Shown here one piece after another: positions 1 to 8,215 of a stretch of 43,992 nucleotides of DNA. Within the stretch, counting starts at the first letter, position 1. Every line of letters starts with the position of its first letter. The position numbers and the translations under genes were made by a program. The DNA is from Actinomycetota bacterium (GTDB taxonomy: Bacteria > Actinomycetota > Coriobacteriia > Anaerosomatales > Anaerosomataceae), in the NCBI GenBank assembly GCA_004348925.1, contig RCMX01000002.1, positions 1 through 43,992 on the forward strand, written 5' to 3'. The notes under the pieces are model-generated. The model was not told where the DNA came from. It saw only the letters and a program-made list of their open reading frames with translations, and did no database searches.

Positions 1-534
1 ATCAAGGCCCCCGGGAAGTGCTCGGCATGCCATCCGGCCGACTTCGAACTGAAGCCGCCGAACCACAATGAGAAGACCTTCTTCCCGAAGGGTCATGCCG
101 AGCTGGCCGCTGAGGCTGCCAAGGAGGCGTCTGCGGCGACGGCCGCTCACGGTGAGGGAGAGGGCGAGGGTGCCGAGAGCGAGGTACTTGCGCTCGTGTC
201 CGTCGAGTCGGTCAACTACTGCAGTACGTGCCACGATGTCGAGAAGTTCTGCTTCGATTGCCATGGCGTCGAGATGCCGCACCCGGCGGCGTTTGCCGAG
301 AATCACGGCAAAGAGGGCAAGGCGACTCCGAAGGTCTGCGCGCAATGTCACGCACGCGGCGGGTCGAAGGCCGGCACCGAGTTCTGCAATGCCTGCCACC
401 ATAAGGACGGCGATCCGACGAAGCCGTGGATTCCGCAGCACTTCGACGCAGTGAAGAAGAGCGGCGCCGAGCCGTGCTTCCAGTGCCACGAGCCGACATA
501 CTGCGCCAAGTGTCACGTTCGCTCGGCACTCTAG
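1..534 (+). CDS. Multiheme cytochrome c, C-terminal part (5' end outside window)
   Basis: The reading frame is open from base 1, so the gene begins upstream and 177 C-terminal residues are visible. They contain seven CxxCH c-heme motifs, starting at visible residues 7, 74, 84, 113, 129, 159 and 168. A heme-free stretch rich in Ala, Glu and Gly (about residues 38-66) separates the first motif from the other six. Such proteins are exported and carry electrons outside the cytoplasmic membrane. There is no C-terminal anchor. The following genes are a lipoprotein and the ResB/CcsA heme-ligation proteins, which fits a respiratory cytochrome matured by system II. The exact family (NapC/NirT-like, cytochrome c3-like or other) cannot be decided from this part. 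Confidence 0.9.
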   Translation: MKAPGKCSACHPADFELKPPNHNEKTFFPKGHAELAAEAAKEASAATAAHGEGEGEGAESEVLALVSVESVNYCSTCHDVEKFCFDCHGVEMPHPAAFAENHGKEGKATPKVCAQCHARGGSKAGTEFCNACHHKDGDPTKPWIPQHFDAVKKSGAEPCFQCHEPTYCAKCHVRSAL

Positions 535-622
535 AGGTTCTCAGACTCGGACGACTCTTCTCGGAGTGTGAACGGCGCCCTCGCTGGCGTCGGACGCTGC
601 ACCCGGGTGGTAGGAGATTCGC

Positions 623-1132
623 GTGAAACGCTTGCGCATCAGCATCCTAACAGCCGCATTCCTCGCGATCGTGCTGATCGCTGGCTGCTCGGCGCGGACG
701 GATCCTTCGGACATACCGGGTGCGCTGGAGTCGTCCGGCGCGAACCTGTCGACGCCCGAGGACGCCGTGCTCTCGTATCTGAACGCCGTGAGCCGTGCGT
801 ACGCCACCGGTGATTCCGAGGTCGCGTCGCAGACCATGACGCCGGAAGAGGGCGTGAGGATCGACGCCTACATCCAGTTCAATGTCCAGCAGCAACGGGG
901 CATAGAACAGCGCCTCCGGGCGTTCACGGTGGGGACGGTCTCCGAGGAAGGGACGCGCGCCGTGCTGACGGCACAGGAGGCATGGACGTATCGCTACTTT
1001 ACTCCGGAGACCGGAGCGTACAGCGGGCCCGAGCTCAGCGCGAGCTATGACACCACGTACACGCTCGTTCGGGTAGACCGTGGTTGGGTGGTCGCTGCGG
1101 TCGAGGCCGCGTCGCTGGGAGAAGTGAAGTGA
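623..1132 (+). CDS. Predicted lipoprotein of unknown function
   Basis: The start is GTG with an AGGAG ribosome-binding site at 612-616. The 169-residue product has a classic lipoprotein signal: basic N-terminus, hydrophobic stretch, then the lipobox LIAGC with the lipidated Cys at residue 22. The mature part begins with a Ser/Pro-rich linker, and from about residue 45 it looks like a small alpha/beta domain ending in a VDRGWVV-like strand, a pattern common in NTF2-like or DUF-type extracytoplasmic domains. I do not recognise a family. It lies 88 bases after the cytochrome and 1 base before resB, so it probably works with cytochrome maturation or electron transfer outside the membrane. Confidence 0.8.
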   Translation: MKRLRISILTAAFLAIVLIAGCSARTDPSDIPGALESSGANLSTPEDAVLSYLNAVSRAYATGDSEVASQTMTPEEGVRIDAYIQFNVQQQRGIEQRLRAFTVGTVSEEGTRAVLTAQEAWTYRYFTPETGAYSGPELSASYDTTYTLVRVDRGWVVAAVEAASLGEVK

Positions 1133-1133
1133 C

Positions 1134-2498
1134 GTGAGCGCCGCTCGCATGTGGAATCCGCTGAGGGTGCTCGCCTCCCGTCGTGTCGCAGTGTGGCTGC
1201 TCGTGGCATTCGTCGTGTATGCCGCTGTCGCGAGCGCGATTCCCCAGGGCGCCCTCGATTCCGAGGAGGTCGTGGCATGGGCGGCGGCGCATCCCGTCAT
1301 CGCCCCGTTCGTCGGCGCGATCGGTCTGCACGCGGCGTTCGTGCACCCGGTGTTCATCGTGCTTGCTGCCTGGCTCGCGCTCGCGACCTGCGCGTGCGCG
1401 CTGGAGCGAACGCGGTGGGCGCTCCGTCAGCGGGTGCGCGCTGATGCCGTCTCGGGGGCTGCTCTGGATCGGCTTCGGGAGAAACGAGCGGCCGCGATCG
1501 AACTCACGACCGCACTGTCTCTGGAGGAGGCGCAGGATCGGGCCGAGAATGCGCTGCGATCGCTGCGACTGAAGACGGTGACGCATGGCCCCGCGGTGTC
1601 GGGGCGGACCGGCACGATGAGCTTGCTCGGCAGCCCGCTGTTCCATTGGTCGCTCGCCGCACTCTTCGTCGTCGTCTCGATCGGGCAACTGACCCGTTCC
1701 GAAGGACTCATGGGCATCGTGGCCGGAGAGTCGAAAGCAGACATCCCTGCTTCCTACGGCATCCTCGACAAAGGCCCGCTGCACGGTGACCTCTCGGGTC
1801 TGATCATCACGGTGACCCGGATGGAGCGCGATCTCGTCGTGAACGGGGTGTCGTTCGGGCCCACGCCGTACGTGGAGGTGCGCGACGGTGAGCGGCTCCT
1901 CGACGGCCACTATGTACGGGCGAACGCACCGCTGCGGGCGGGCGGACTGCTCATCCACATGGCCGGCTACGATCGGGCGGCTTTGCTGAGCGTCACTGAC
2001 GGCGAATCGACCGAGTCGCTCGAGATCTTTCTTGACGCCGAGAAGGGCACCGGGGTGACGCAGCCGGTCCGGATGTCGGTAGGATCGGCGGACGCTCGGA
2101 AGGAGCTGGTCGTCACCCCGGCAGAGAGCAGCGACCCTGCGATCGAGATCGACTGGAAGTCGGCGGGCACGCCGAAGTCGGCAGTCCTTCGCGCGGGGGA
2201 GTCGGTCGACGTCGACGGCGCGCGCGTCACGGCCGATCGGCTCACGACGTACGCCAGATTGTCCGTGGTCGATGACTGGTCCGTGTGGCCGATCTACGTG
2301 CTGTTCGGTCTGGCACTGCTCGGCATCGGCGTGGCAGTGCTCGTGCCTGCGCGGTCGGCGCTCGTGCTGATCGATCGGCGCGGCGTTACACTGGACGTGT
2401 TCATACAGGCACGGCACATGCGCTCTGACCCCGACTGGCCTGCAACAGTCAGGCGTTCGGTGATAAGCGCCCTGGAGCAAGGAGTGGAGTCATCATGA
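1134..2498 (+). CDS. resB: Cytochrome c biogenesis protein ResB
   Basis: This is a 454-residue ResB/Ccs1-family protein, one half of the system II (CcsBA) heme-export and heme-ligation complex. Membrane segments are visible near residues 18-38, 57-80, 163-183 and 393-415, with the large extracytoplasmic domain between the third and fourth, as usual for the family. It is at the short end for ResB. The GTG start lies one base after the lipoprotein stop; an ATG five codons inside is an alternative. The stop overlaps the ccsA start (ATGA), implying translational coupling. Its partner and the upstream multiheme cytochrome support the role in c-type cytochrome maturation. Confidence 0.88.
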   Translation: MSAARMWNPLRVLASRRVAVWLLVAFVVYAAVASAIPQGALDSEEVVAWAAAHPVIAPFVGAIGLHAAFVHPVFIVLAAWLALATCACALERTRWALRQRVRADAVSGAALDRLREKRAAAIELTTALSLEEAQDRAENALRSLRLKTVTHGPAVSGRTGTMSLLGSPLFHWSLAALFVVVSIGQLTRSEGLMGIVAGESKADIPASYGILDKGPLHGDLSGLIITVTRMERDLVVNGVSFGPTPYVEVRDGERLLDGHYVRANAPLRAGGLLIHMAGYDRAALLSVTDGESTESLEIFLDAEKGTGVTQPVRMSVGSADARKELVVTPAESSDPAIEIDWKSAGTPKSAVLRAGESVDVDGARVTADRLTTYARLSVVDDWSVWPIYVLFGLALLGIGVAVLVPARSALVLIDRRGVTLDVFIQARHMRSDPDWPATVRRSVISALEQGVESS

Positions 2499-3328
2499 CC
2501 GCTGAGATCATTCTGATGTGGCTGGCTGTCACGTCATACGCCGCGGGCGCGGTTCTGTACGCCATCGGGTTCGTCTTCCGCAAGGAGCGGATCACGGCGG
2601 TCGCGATGTGGCTCTCGCTGGCCGGACTGCTGCCACACCTCGCCGGAATAGCCGTCCGTTGGGTGCGTTTGGGACATGGACCCTACCTCGGGTTCTATGA
2701 AGTGGTCTCGTCGTATGCGCTTATGACGGTCATCGTGTTCGGCCTGGTCGCCCTGCGCTTCAAGGGGCTGCGCTCTGTCGGGGTGATTCTGATGCCGCTC
2801 GCGTTCCTGGCACTCGGTGGCGCGATGCTCGCTCCGAAAAGCGACCTCGGCATCACCGGGACCCTTTCGAGCTGGTGGCTGGCGATCCACGTCGCGTTCG
2901 CCAAGCTGTCATACGGATCGTTCATCGCGGCACTGGGTCTCGGCGTGGTGTTCCTCCTACGTTCCTCGGCGAAGGCACAACGGTGGAACGAGCGACTCAC
3001 GCGCCTTCCCGAACAGGAGAAGGTGGACGACCTCGCATTCAAGTTCGTGGCGGTGGGATTCATCTTCCTCGGCATCATGATCGCGGCAGGCGCCATCTGG
3101 GCGAACGAGGCGTGGGGACGCTACTGGAGCTGGGACCCGATCGAGACATGGTCGCTCATATCGTGGCTTGTGTACGCCATCGTGCTGCATCTTCGTCTGA
3201 CGATGGGATGGCGGGGTCGGCGCTTCGCATGGGCGGCCATCGCGGCGTTCCCGGTCATGGCGTTCGCGGCCGTCGGCGTCGTTATCGTCTACAACTCGAT
3301 CCATGGCGCCTATCTCATCGGCTACTAG
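2495..3328 (+). CDS. ccsA: Cytochrome c biogenesis protein CcsA/ResC
   Basis: CcsA is the heme-handling partner of ResB in system II cytochrome c maturation: it presents heme on the outer face for covalent attachment to CxxCH motifs. The 277-residue protein is polytopic (about eight membrane segments). It carries the tryptophan-rich WWD-type heme-binding motif WGRYWSWDP at residues 207-215, and conserved-looking His at 48, 132, 232 and 270 that could act as heme ligands. Length is normal for the bacterial family. The ATG overlaps the resB stop. Translation of the two as a pair is expected because they form one complex. Confidence 0.93.
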   Translation: MTAEIILMWLAVTSYAAGAVLYAIGFVFRKERITAVAMWLSLAGLLPHLAGIAVRWVRLGHGPYLGFYEVVSSYALMTVIVFGLVALRFKGLRSVGVILMPLAFLALGGAMLAPKSDLGITGTLSSWWLAIHVAFAKLSYGSFIAALGLGVVFLLRSSAKAQRWNERLTRLPEQEKVDDLAFKFVAVGFIFLGIMIAAGAIWANEAWGRYWSWDPIETWSLISWLVYAIVLHLRLTMGWRGRRFAWAAIAAFPVMAFAAVGVVIVYNSIHGAYLIGY

Positions 3329-3390
3329 CCGACCGGCCATTCCGACTCCAGTGGACGAACCGCGTACCATCGGGTTCTCCGTCAGTCGTT

Positions 3391-3422
3391 AGCGAACTTT
3401 CGCTGCCAATGAAGTGACTTCA
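3391..3422. promoter_or_regulatory. Two adjacent dyads upstream of the Rex-like gene (candidate operators)
   Basis: Two perfect inverted repeats sit side by side in the 180-base gap: AGCGAA-CT-TTCGCT at 3391-3404 and TGAAGT-G-ACTTCA at 3410-3422. Their 2- and 1-base centres are too short for hairpin loops, so protein binding is more likely. The second dyad ends 12 bases before the proposed -35 element of the next gene. The TGAA...TTCA character recalls Rex operators, but the spacing differs. Autoregulation is an inference. Confidence 0.4.
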
Positions 3423-3434
3423 CGAAGGAGACCG

Positions 3435-3463
3435 TTATCATCCGCGGAATCCGGGTGTAGAGT
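3435..3463 (+). promoter_or_regulatory. Candidate promoter of the Rex-like gene
   Basis: A -35-like TTATCA (3435-3440) and a -10-like TAGAGT (3458-3463) are separated by 17 bases. Transcription would start near 3470, about 40 bases before the GTG start, which has a good CAGGAGGT ribosome-binding site at 3495-3502. Confidence 0.45.
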
Positions 3464-3508
3464 GCTAAGAGCGCTTCATGATTCCCGATACCTTCAGGAG
3501 GTAGTCCG

Positions 3509-4165
3509 GTGCCCGAGCCCCGCACCGCACCTGATGCAACGCTCTACCGGTTGTCGCTCTATCACTGCTACCTCGGCGAGCTGTTGCGCGTGGGCGCGCC
3601 GGATCGAATCACCTCACGTCAGCTCGCCGAAGAGCTGAACGCCAAAGAGGAGACGGTCCGCCGGGACATCTCCTTTGTGGGCGACATCGGCAGGCCGGGC
3701 GCAGGGTACGACCCCGAGGTCCTGTTCGGGGAACTCACCGACTTCCTGGGTCTCAGCGACGAGTATCCGATCGTCATGATCGGCACTGCCCGCATGCTGG
3801 AAGCGCTGCAGGTCGTCTTCCCCTCCGAGCGCTACGGTGTTCGGCCGGTCGCTCTCTATTCCGAGCTGCCCGAGGACGCCGGAGCGACTGTCGGCGGTCT
3901 CGACATCGCACACCTGACGGATCTGACCCGCCTGGACCCGGGGCTCGGGGTCACGGTCGGGCTGGTCGCATGCTCGCCAGGATGGGTGCAGCTTTCGCTC
4001 GACCTGCTGGCGGCCGCAGGCATCAGCGGAGCATTGCTGCTCACGCCGATCATCCGTCTTCGCAAGCCCGAGGGAATGACGATCACACAGCTTCGAATGC
4101 CCTGCGATATCAAGTCGCTTGCGTGCAAGTGCAGAGTGCAGATAGCGGCTGTCGGAAACAGGTGA
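3509..4165 (+). CDS. Rex-like transcriptional regulator with altered dinucleotide-binding loop
   Basis: The 218-residue protein has the layout and length of Rex, the NADH/NAD-sensing repressor. An N-terminal winged helix (about residues 10-70) includes TVRRDISFVGDIG and GYD, as in Rex; then comes a Rossmann-like domain. The Rex dinucleotide loop, usually GxGxxG, reads GTARML at residues 92-97, so the glycines needed for tight NAD(H) binding are missing. Five Cys are present (20, 155, 199, 206, 208), three of them clustered near the C-terminus (CDIKSLACKC). The GTG start is set by CAGGAGGT eight bases upstream. DNA binding is likely. Sensing NADH is doubtful; a thiol, metal or other ligand signal is possible but unproven. 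Confidence 0.8.
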   Translation: MPEPRTAPDATLYRLSLYHCYLGELLRVGAPDRITSRQLAEELNAKEETVRRDISFVGDIGRPGAGYDPEVLFGELTDFLGLSDEYPIVMIGTARMLEALQVVFPSERYGVRPVALYSELPEDAGATVGGLDIAHLTDLTRLDPGLGVTVGLVACSPGWVQLSLDLLAAAGISGALLLTPIIRLRKPEGMTITQLRMPCDIKSLACKCRVQIAAVGNR

Positions 4166-4202
4166 CCGGGGGGTCGTGCGGTCTGCGATTCGATGCGTGC
4201 CG

Positions 4203-4211
4203 TGCTATACT
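4203..4211 (+). promoter_or_regulatory. Extended -10 promoter element
   Basis: TGCTATACT is a TGn-extended -10 with the near-consensus hexamer TATACT at 4206-4211. The -35 position is poor, as is common for extended -10 promoters. Transcription would start near 4218, about 60 bases before the TTG start of the radical SAM gene. Confidence 0.5.
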
Positions 4212-4279
4212 CTCCACTTCTGACGGCTCTGTCAGACCGCATTCAAACCCCCGGCAGCGACGTTGAGGAGAAGTGCGCC

Positions 4280-6055
4280 TTGCCCAAAGCCGATCTTGTG
4301 CTCCTGCACGCTCCCAGCGTGTATGACTTCCGCGAGCGGTCGATCATGTTCGGGCCGGTCTCGGACCTGGTCCCATCGAGCCCGATCTTCGAGATGTATC
4401 CCATCGGCTTCACCACGATGGCCGAGTATATGGAGCGCCACGGGCTCAACGTCCGCATCCTGAACCTGGCCATGCGGATGCTCGCCAGTCCGAAGTACGA
4501 CGTCGAAAAGGCCATCCGTGAGATGGATCCCGTCGCCTTCGGCATCGACCTCCACTGGCTGCCTCACGCTCACGGATCGATAGAGGTTGCGCGCATCTGC
4601 AAGAAGTACCACCCGAACACGCCCGTGATCTTCGGGGGCCTGTCTTCGTCGTACTTCCATGAGGAGCTCGTGCGATACGAGTGCGTGGACTACGTGCTTC
4701 GCGGCGATTCGACCGAGGAGCCCTTCACGCAGCTCATGTTCGCGCTCAAGAGACACGGCAGCGTCGCCGACATCCCCAATCTCACGTACAAGACCGCCGA
4801 CGGTTCGGTCGTCGTGAACGAGCTGTCCTGGGTGCCCGACACCTTCGACCATGTGAAGCTCGACTACAGTTTCAGCATGCGCTCGGTCATTCGAGACCGC
4901 GACATGATCAGCGCGCTGCCCTTCAGGGGGTGGCTCGGCTACCCGGTCACGGCATCGCTCACGTGCCGGGGCTGTACGAAGCAGTGTCCCACGTGCGGCG
5001 GCTCGGCATACGCGTTCGCGCAGCATTTCGGTCGCAAGACGCCGGCGTTCCGCGACCCCGAGCGGCTCGTCGCCGATATCGCGCATGTGCAGAAGCACAT
5101 CCCGGGGCCGGTGTTCGTGCTCAACGACTTTCAGCAGGCGGGGCAGGCGTACATCGAAGCGTTCCTCGAAGGGTTGCACCGCATCAACTTCCGAAACCCT
5201 ATCGGGTTCGAGTTCTTCACCCCGCCCAGTGAAGAGTTCTGCGCGCTGCTCGACCATCACCTCAACGACTGGTCGGTCGAGGTTTCGGCGGAGAGTCATG
5301 ACGATGCGGTGCGCGCAGCGTTCGGGAAGCACTACACCTTCGAGGAGCTGTCGCGGTCGATCGAGATCGCGCTCAAGCACAACTGCTCGCGTTTCGACCT
5401 CTACTTCATGACCGGCATACCGACGCAGACCGCCCAGTCGGTGCTGGACACCGTTCCGGCGGTCAAGGATCTGTATGCGCGTCTCGGCAATGACAAGCGA
5501 CTGCTTGCGTTCATCTCGCCGATGGCGCCGTTCCTCGATCCGGGCTCGATGGTGTTCGACAACCCCGACGCGTACGGCTACACGCTTCGCGCGAAGACGC
5601 TTGAGGAGCACCGCCAACTGCTCCTGGAGCCGAGCTGGAAGCATATCCTCAACTACGAGCCTGACGGCATGACGCGCGACGAGATGGTCGACACGATCTA
5701 CGAGTCGGCGATCGGCATCAACCGCGTGAAGGCCGAGGTCGGACTGGCCGATGCGCCCACGGCCGCGATGACCGAGCAGCGAATCCGGGAGGCGCAGCGC
5801 GCCATGAAGCGCATCGACGAGATCGTCGAGACCTCGACCGGTGAGGTGCGGGCGGCACACCTGAGCGACTTCAGGCATGAGGTCGACCGCTTGAACGAGA
5901 ATACGGTGTGCGAGAAATCCGAGCTGAACTGGCCGTCATCGGTGAGGCCAACGCACGTGTTCAGCAACATCGCGCTGTGGTTCAGGGTGAATTTCGAGAC
6001 CCTGTTCCCACATACGCGCAGAATCGAACCCCGACCCGCGGAGCACAAGAGCTGA
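4280..6055 (+). CDS. B12-binding-domain radical SAM protein
   Basis: The 591-residue protein has an N-terminal cobalamin-binding-like Rossmann domain (about 1-190; GIDLHWLPHAHG near 85-96, VIFGGLSSSY, and VLRGDSTEEPF) followed by a radical SAM barrel. The cluster motif CX3CX2C uses Cys 232, 236 and 239, with a further Cys at 229. It resembles the B12-binding/radical SAM group that includes Ta0216-like proteins (TIGR04190 type); its substrate is not known to me. The usual DxHxxG cobalamin motif reads DxHxxP. TTG 4280 is chosen because GAGGAG lies nine bases upstream; the frame is open further upstream but that part covers the promoter. The stop overlaps the MenG-type start (TGATG), so the two are probably translationally coupled. 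Confidence 0.85.
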   Translation: MPKADLVLLHAPSVYDFRERSIMFGPVSDLVPSSPIFEMYPIGFTTMAEYMERHGLNVRILNLAMRMLASPKYDVEKAIREMDPVAFGIDLHWLPHAHGSIEVARICKKYHPNTPVIFGGLSSSYFHEELVRYECVDYVLRGDSTEEPFTQLMFALKRHGSVADIPNLTYKTADGSVVVNELSWVPDTFDHVKLDYSFSMRSVIRDRDMISALPFRGWLGYPVTASLTCRGCTKQCPTCGGSAYAFAQHFGRKTPAFRDPERLVADIAHVQKHIPGPVFVLNDFQQAGQAYIEAFLEGLHRINFRNPIGFEFFTPPSEEFCALLDHHLNDWSVEVSAESHDDAVRAAFGKHYTFEELSRSIEIALKHNCSRFDLYFMTGIPTQTAQSVLDTVPAVKDLYARLGNDKRLLAFISPMAPFLDPGSMVFDNPDAYGYTLRAKTLEEHRQLLLEPSWKHILNYEPDGMTRDEMVDTIYESAIGINRVKAEVGLADAPTAAMTEQRIREAQRAMKRIDEIVETSTGEVRAAHLSDFRHEVDRLNENTVCEKSELNWPSSVRPTHVFSNIALWFRVNFETLFPHTRRIEPRPAEHKS

Positions 6056-6780
6056 TGGTTGCAGACGAGAAGCCCGCCCCCGGCCAGCCGACGACGGATC
6101 GCGTGAAGGGCATCTTCACGAACATCGCGCCGTCATACGATCTGTTCAACATCCTGTCGAGCTTCGGCATAGACCGGTTGTGGCGTCGTGCGACGGTCCG
6201 CCTTGCGCAGCCGAATCACCGGAGCGTCATGCTCGATCTCGCTGCCGGGACCGGTGATCTCACCATGGCGTTCGCTCGCCTCGGCAGGCCGGCATCGATA
6301 CTGTCGACCGACTTCGTGCCCGAGATGCTCGAGGTGGGCAAGAAGAAGGCGGCTACATACGAAGGGTCGACGAAGATCGACTTCGCGGTCGTAGACGCGC
6401 AGGACCTGCCGTTCGACGATGAGCGGTTCGATATCGTGACGATCGCATTCGGCGTTCGGAATCTTCCGGATCGTGCGGCCAACTTCCGAGAAGTGCGACG
6501 TGTCCTGAAACCGGGTGGACGCTATGTGATCCTCGAGTTCACGCGCCCGCCATCTCCGTTGATCCGCTGGTTCTACCATGCGTATCTTCGCGTAGTCATC
6601 CCGAATCTCGGGGGGCTTCTGACCGGTGACAAGCCGTCGTTCCAGTATCTGAACGATTCGATACGGGCATTTCCTGCTCAACTGGCGCTCGCATCAGAGC
6701 TTCACGCTGCTGGATTCACCCGCGTGAATTGGCACAATCTCACGTTCGGCATCGTCGCAGTGCATATCGCCGAGGCCTGA
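6055..6780 (+). CDS. menG: Demethylmenaquinone methyltransferase (UbiE/MenG family)
   Basis: This SAM-dependent methyltransferase would add the final ring methyl to demethylmenaquinone at the cytoplasmic membrane surface. The 241-residue sequence follows the family closely: motif I DLAAGTGDL at 61-69, Asp 86 at the end of the next strand, GVRNL at 133-137, EFTRP at 161-165 and YLNDSIRAFP at 198-207. The ATG shares one base with the radical SAM stop; the frame stays open upstream into that gene, but the family start and GGAG at 6040-6043 support 6055. No ubiquinone genes are seen, and the anaerobic respiratory context favours menaquinone. Confidence 0.9.
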   Translation: MVADEKPAPGQPTTDRVKGIFTNIAPSYDLFNILSSFGIDRLWRRATVRLAQPNHRSVMLDLAAGTGDLTMAFARLGRPASILSTDFVPEMLEVGKKKAATYEGSTKIDFAVVDAQDLPFDDERFDIVTIAFGVRNLPDRAANFREVRRVLKPGGRYVILEFTRPPSPLIRWFYHAYLRVVIPNLGGLLTGDKPSFQYLNDSIRAFPAQLALASELHAAGFTRVNWHNLTFGIVAVHIAEA

Positions 6781-6856
6781 CGTAGCCGCTAGAAGCGCCC
6801 GTGCCCGAGCGTGTACGATGTGTGGACGGTTCGATGACGCACGGAGGGACGCGACA

Positions 6857-8215
6857 ATGCTGCTGCTGGCCCGCTACGTTCTCCCGGTTTCCGGCCCCCA
6901 TATCGAGGACGGCGGTGTCGTCGTTCACGATGGCGCGATCGTCGCCGTTGGAACGCGTGAGGTCCTCACCGCTGCCTACCCTGCCGATGAGATCCGTGAC
7001 TACGGGCTTGCAGCGCTCATGCCCGGCTTCATAGACCTCCACACTCACTTCGAGTACGCATCCTTCCGTGGCGTGGTCAACGACCTGCCGTACTCGCGCT
7101 GGAAGATGCAGGTCATGCGCCTCGAGGAGTTGTTGACCGAGCAGGACTGGAAGGACTCGGCGGTTCTCGGCGCGATCGAGTCGGTCCGCTCGGGCATCAC
7201 CACCGTCGCGGACGTGACGGACTCGGGCACGTCGGTCGCACCCGCATCGCAGGCGGGGTTGCGCGGCGTCATCTATCGCGAAGTCTCGACGATGGACAAG
7301 TCGCAGGTGCGCAGCGTCGTCGATGCTGCTCTCGAGGACATCGCCGCGTGGCAGGAGCAGGTCGATCCGTCGTTGCTCACGATCGGCATCGCGCCCCACT
7401 CGCCGTATTCGTGCCATCCGACGCTCTTCAAGACCGTCGCGAACGAAGCGGGGGAGCGCGGTCTCCCGGTCGCTTTGCATCTGGCCGGCTCGAAGGATGA
7501 GTACGACTTCATCAAGTACGGATCCTCCTCGCTCGGACAGGACTACCGGGCGCAATCCGGCTGGTCCAAAGTCGTGTGGCTGCCGACCGGCGTGAGTCCC
7601 GTGCAGTATATCTACCAGTGGGGGATCCTCGAGGTTCCGAACGTGCTGGCGGTCCACTGCGTGCATGTCGATCCGCTCGACGTCGACACGCTTGCGCGCA
7701 ACGATGTCGCGGTGGCGTATTGCGCCCGCTGCAATCTGAAGCTCGGCATGGGCATCGCGCCGCTCCACTCGTTTCTCGAGCACGGACTGCGTGTTGGGAT
7801 CGGCACCGATTCGCCCGCGTCCAACTCCACCATGGACTTCTTCGATGAGATGCGGATCGGTCTGCTGGTTCAGCGTGGCCTCGCGGGGGAGGCGACGTTC
7901 TACCGTGCGAAGCAGTTCGTTCGCATGGCCACGCTCGAGGCGGCGCGCGCACTCAAGATCGACCATCTCGTCGGAAGCCTCGAGCCGGGCAAGAGGGCGG
8001 ACATCATCGCCGTCGACCTCTCGCGCAGCCACCAGGTGCCAACGCAGGATCCGTACGGCGCCATCGTTCACACGAGCAACCAGGAAGACGTCGTCATGAC
8101 GATGGTCGATGGACGGATGCTGTACGAGAACGGAGCGTTCCTTACCATGGACACGGGCGGTCTGTACGATGACGTGGAGAACGCCCGGCTCAAGCTGAAA
8201 GACGGGCGCGCCTGA
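6857..8215 (+). CDS. Amidohydrolase of the MTA/SAH/aminofutalosine deaminase group
   Basis: The 452-residue metal-dependent hydrolase keeps the superfamily metal ligands: HTH at residues 62-64, His 208, His 267/270 and Asp 318 in GTDSPASN. Family members deaminate methylthioadenosine, S-adenosylhomocysteine, or 6-amino-6-deoxyfutalosine in the futalosine menaquinone route. The MenG-type neighbour makes the last attractive. However, the HxxE motif that supplies the catalytic Glu in these deaminases reads HLAG (208-211) here, so the reaction may differ. ATG 6857 follows ACGGAGGG at 6841-6848; an ATG at 6818 in frame lacks such a site. The stop overlaps the rseC start (TGATG). Confidence 0.82.
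   Translation: MLLLARYVLPVSGPHIEDGGVVVHDGAIVAVGTREVLTAAYPADEIRDYGLAALMPGFIDLHTHFEYASFRGVVNDLPYSRWKMQVMRLEELLTEQDWKDSAVLGAIESVRSGITTVADVTDSGTSVAPASQAGLRGVIYREVSTMDKSQVRSVVDAALEDIAAWQEQVDPSLLTIGIAPHSPYSCHPTLFKTVANEAGERGLPVALHLAGSKDEYDFIKYGSSSLGQDYRAQSGWSKVVWLPTGVSPVQYIYQWGILEVPNVLAVHCVHVDPLDVDTLARNDVAVAYCARCNLKLGMGIAPLHSFLEHGLRVGIGTDSPASNSTMDFFDEMRIGLLVQRGLAGEATFYRAKQFVRMATLEAARALKIDHLVGSLEPGKRADIIAVDLSRSHQVPTQDPYGAIVHTSNQEDVVMTMVDGRMLYENGAFLTMDTGGLYDDVENARLKLKDGRA

Noticed and set aside
1035..2480. Minus-strand open frame opposite resB
   Set aside because: Arg/His/Asp-rich antisense shadow; resB has clear family features and its overlap with ccsA.
4280..6055. Assignment of the radical SAM protein as the known menaquinone C8 methylase or as MqnC/MqnE
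   Set aside because: It has an N-terminal cobalamin-type domain and lacks the HemN-like layout, and it does not look like MqnC/MqnE.
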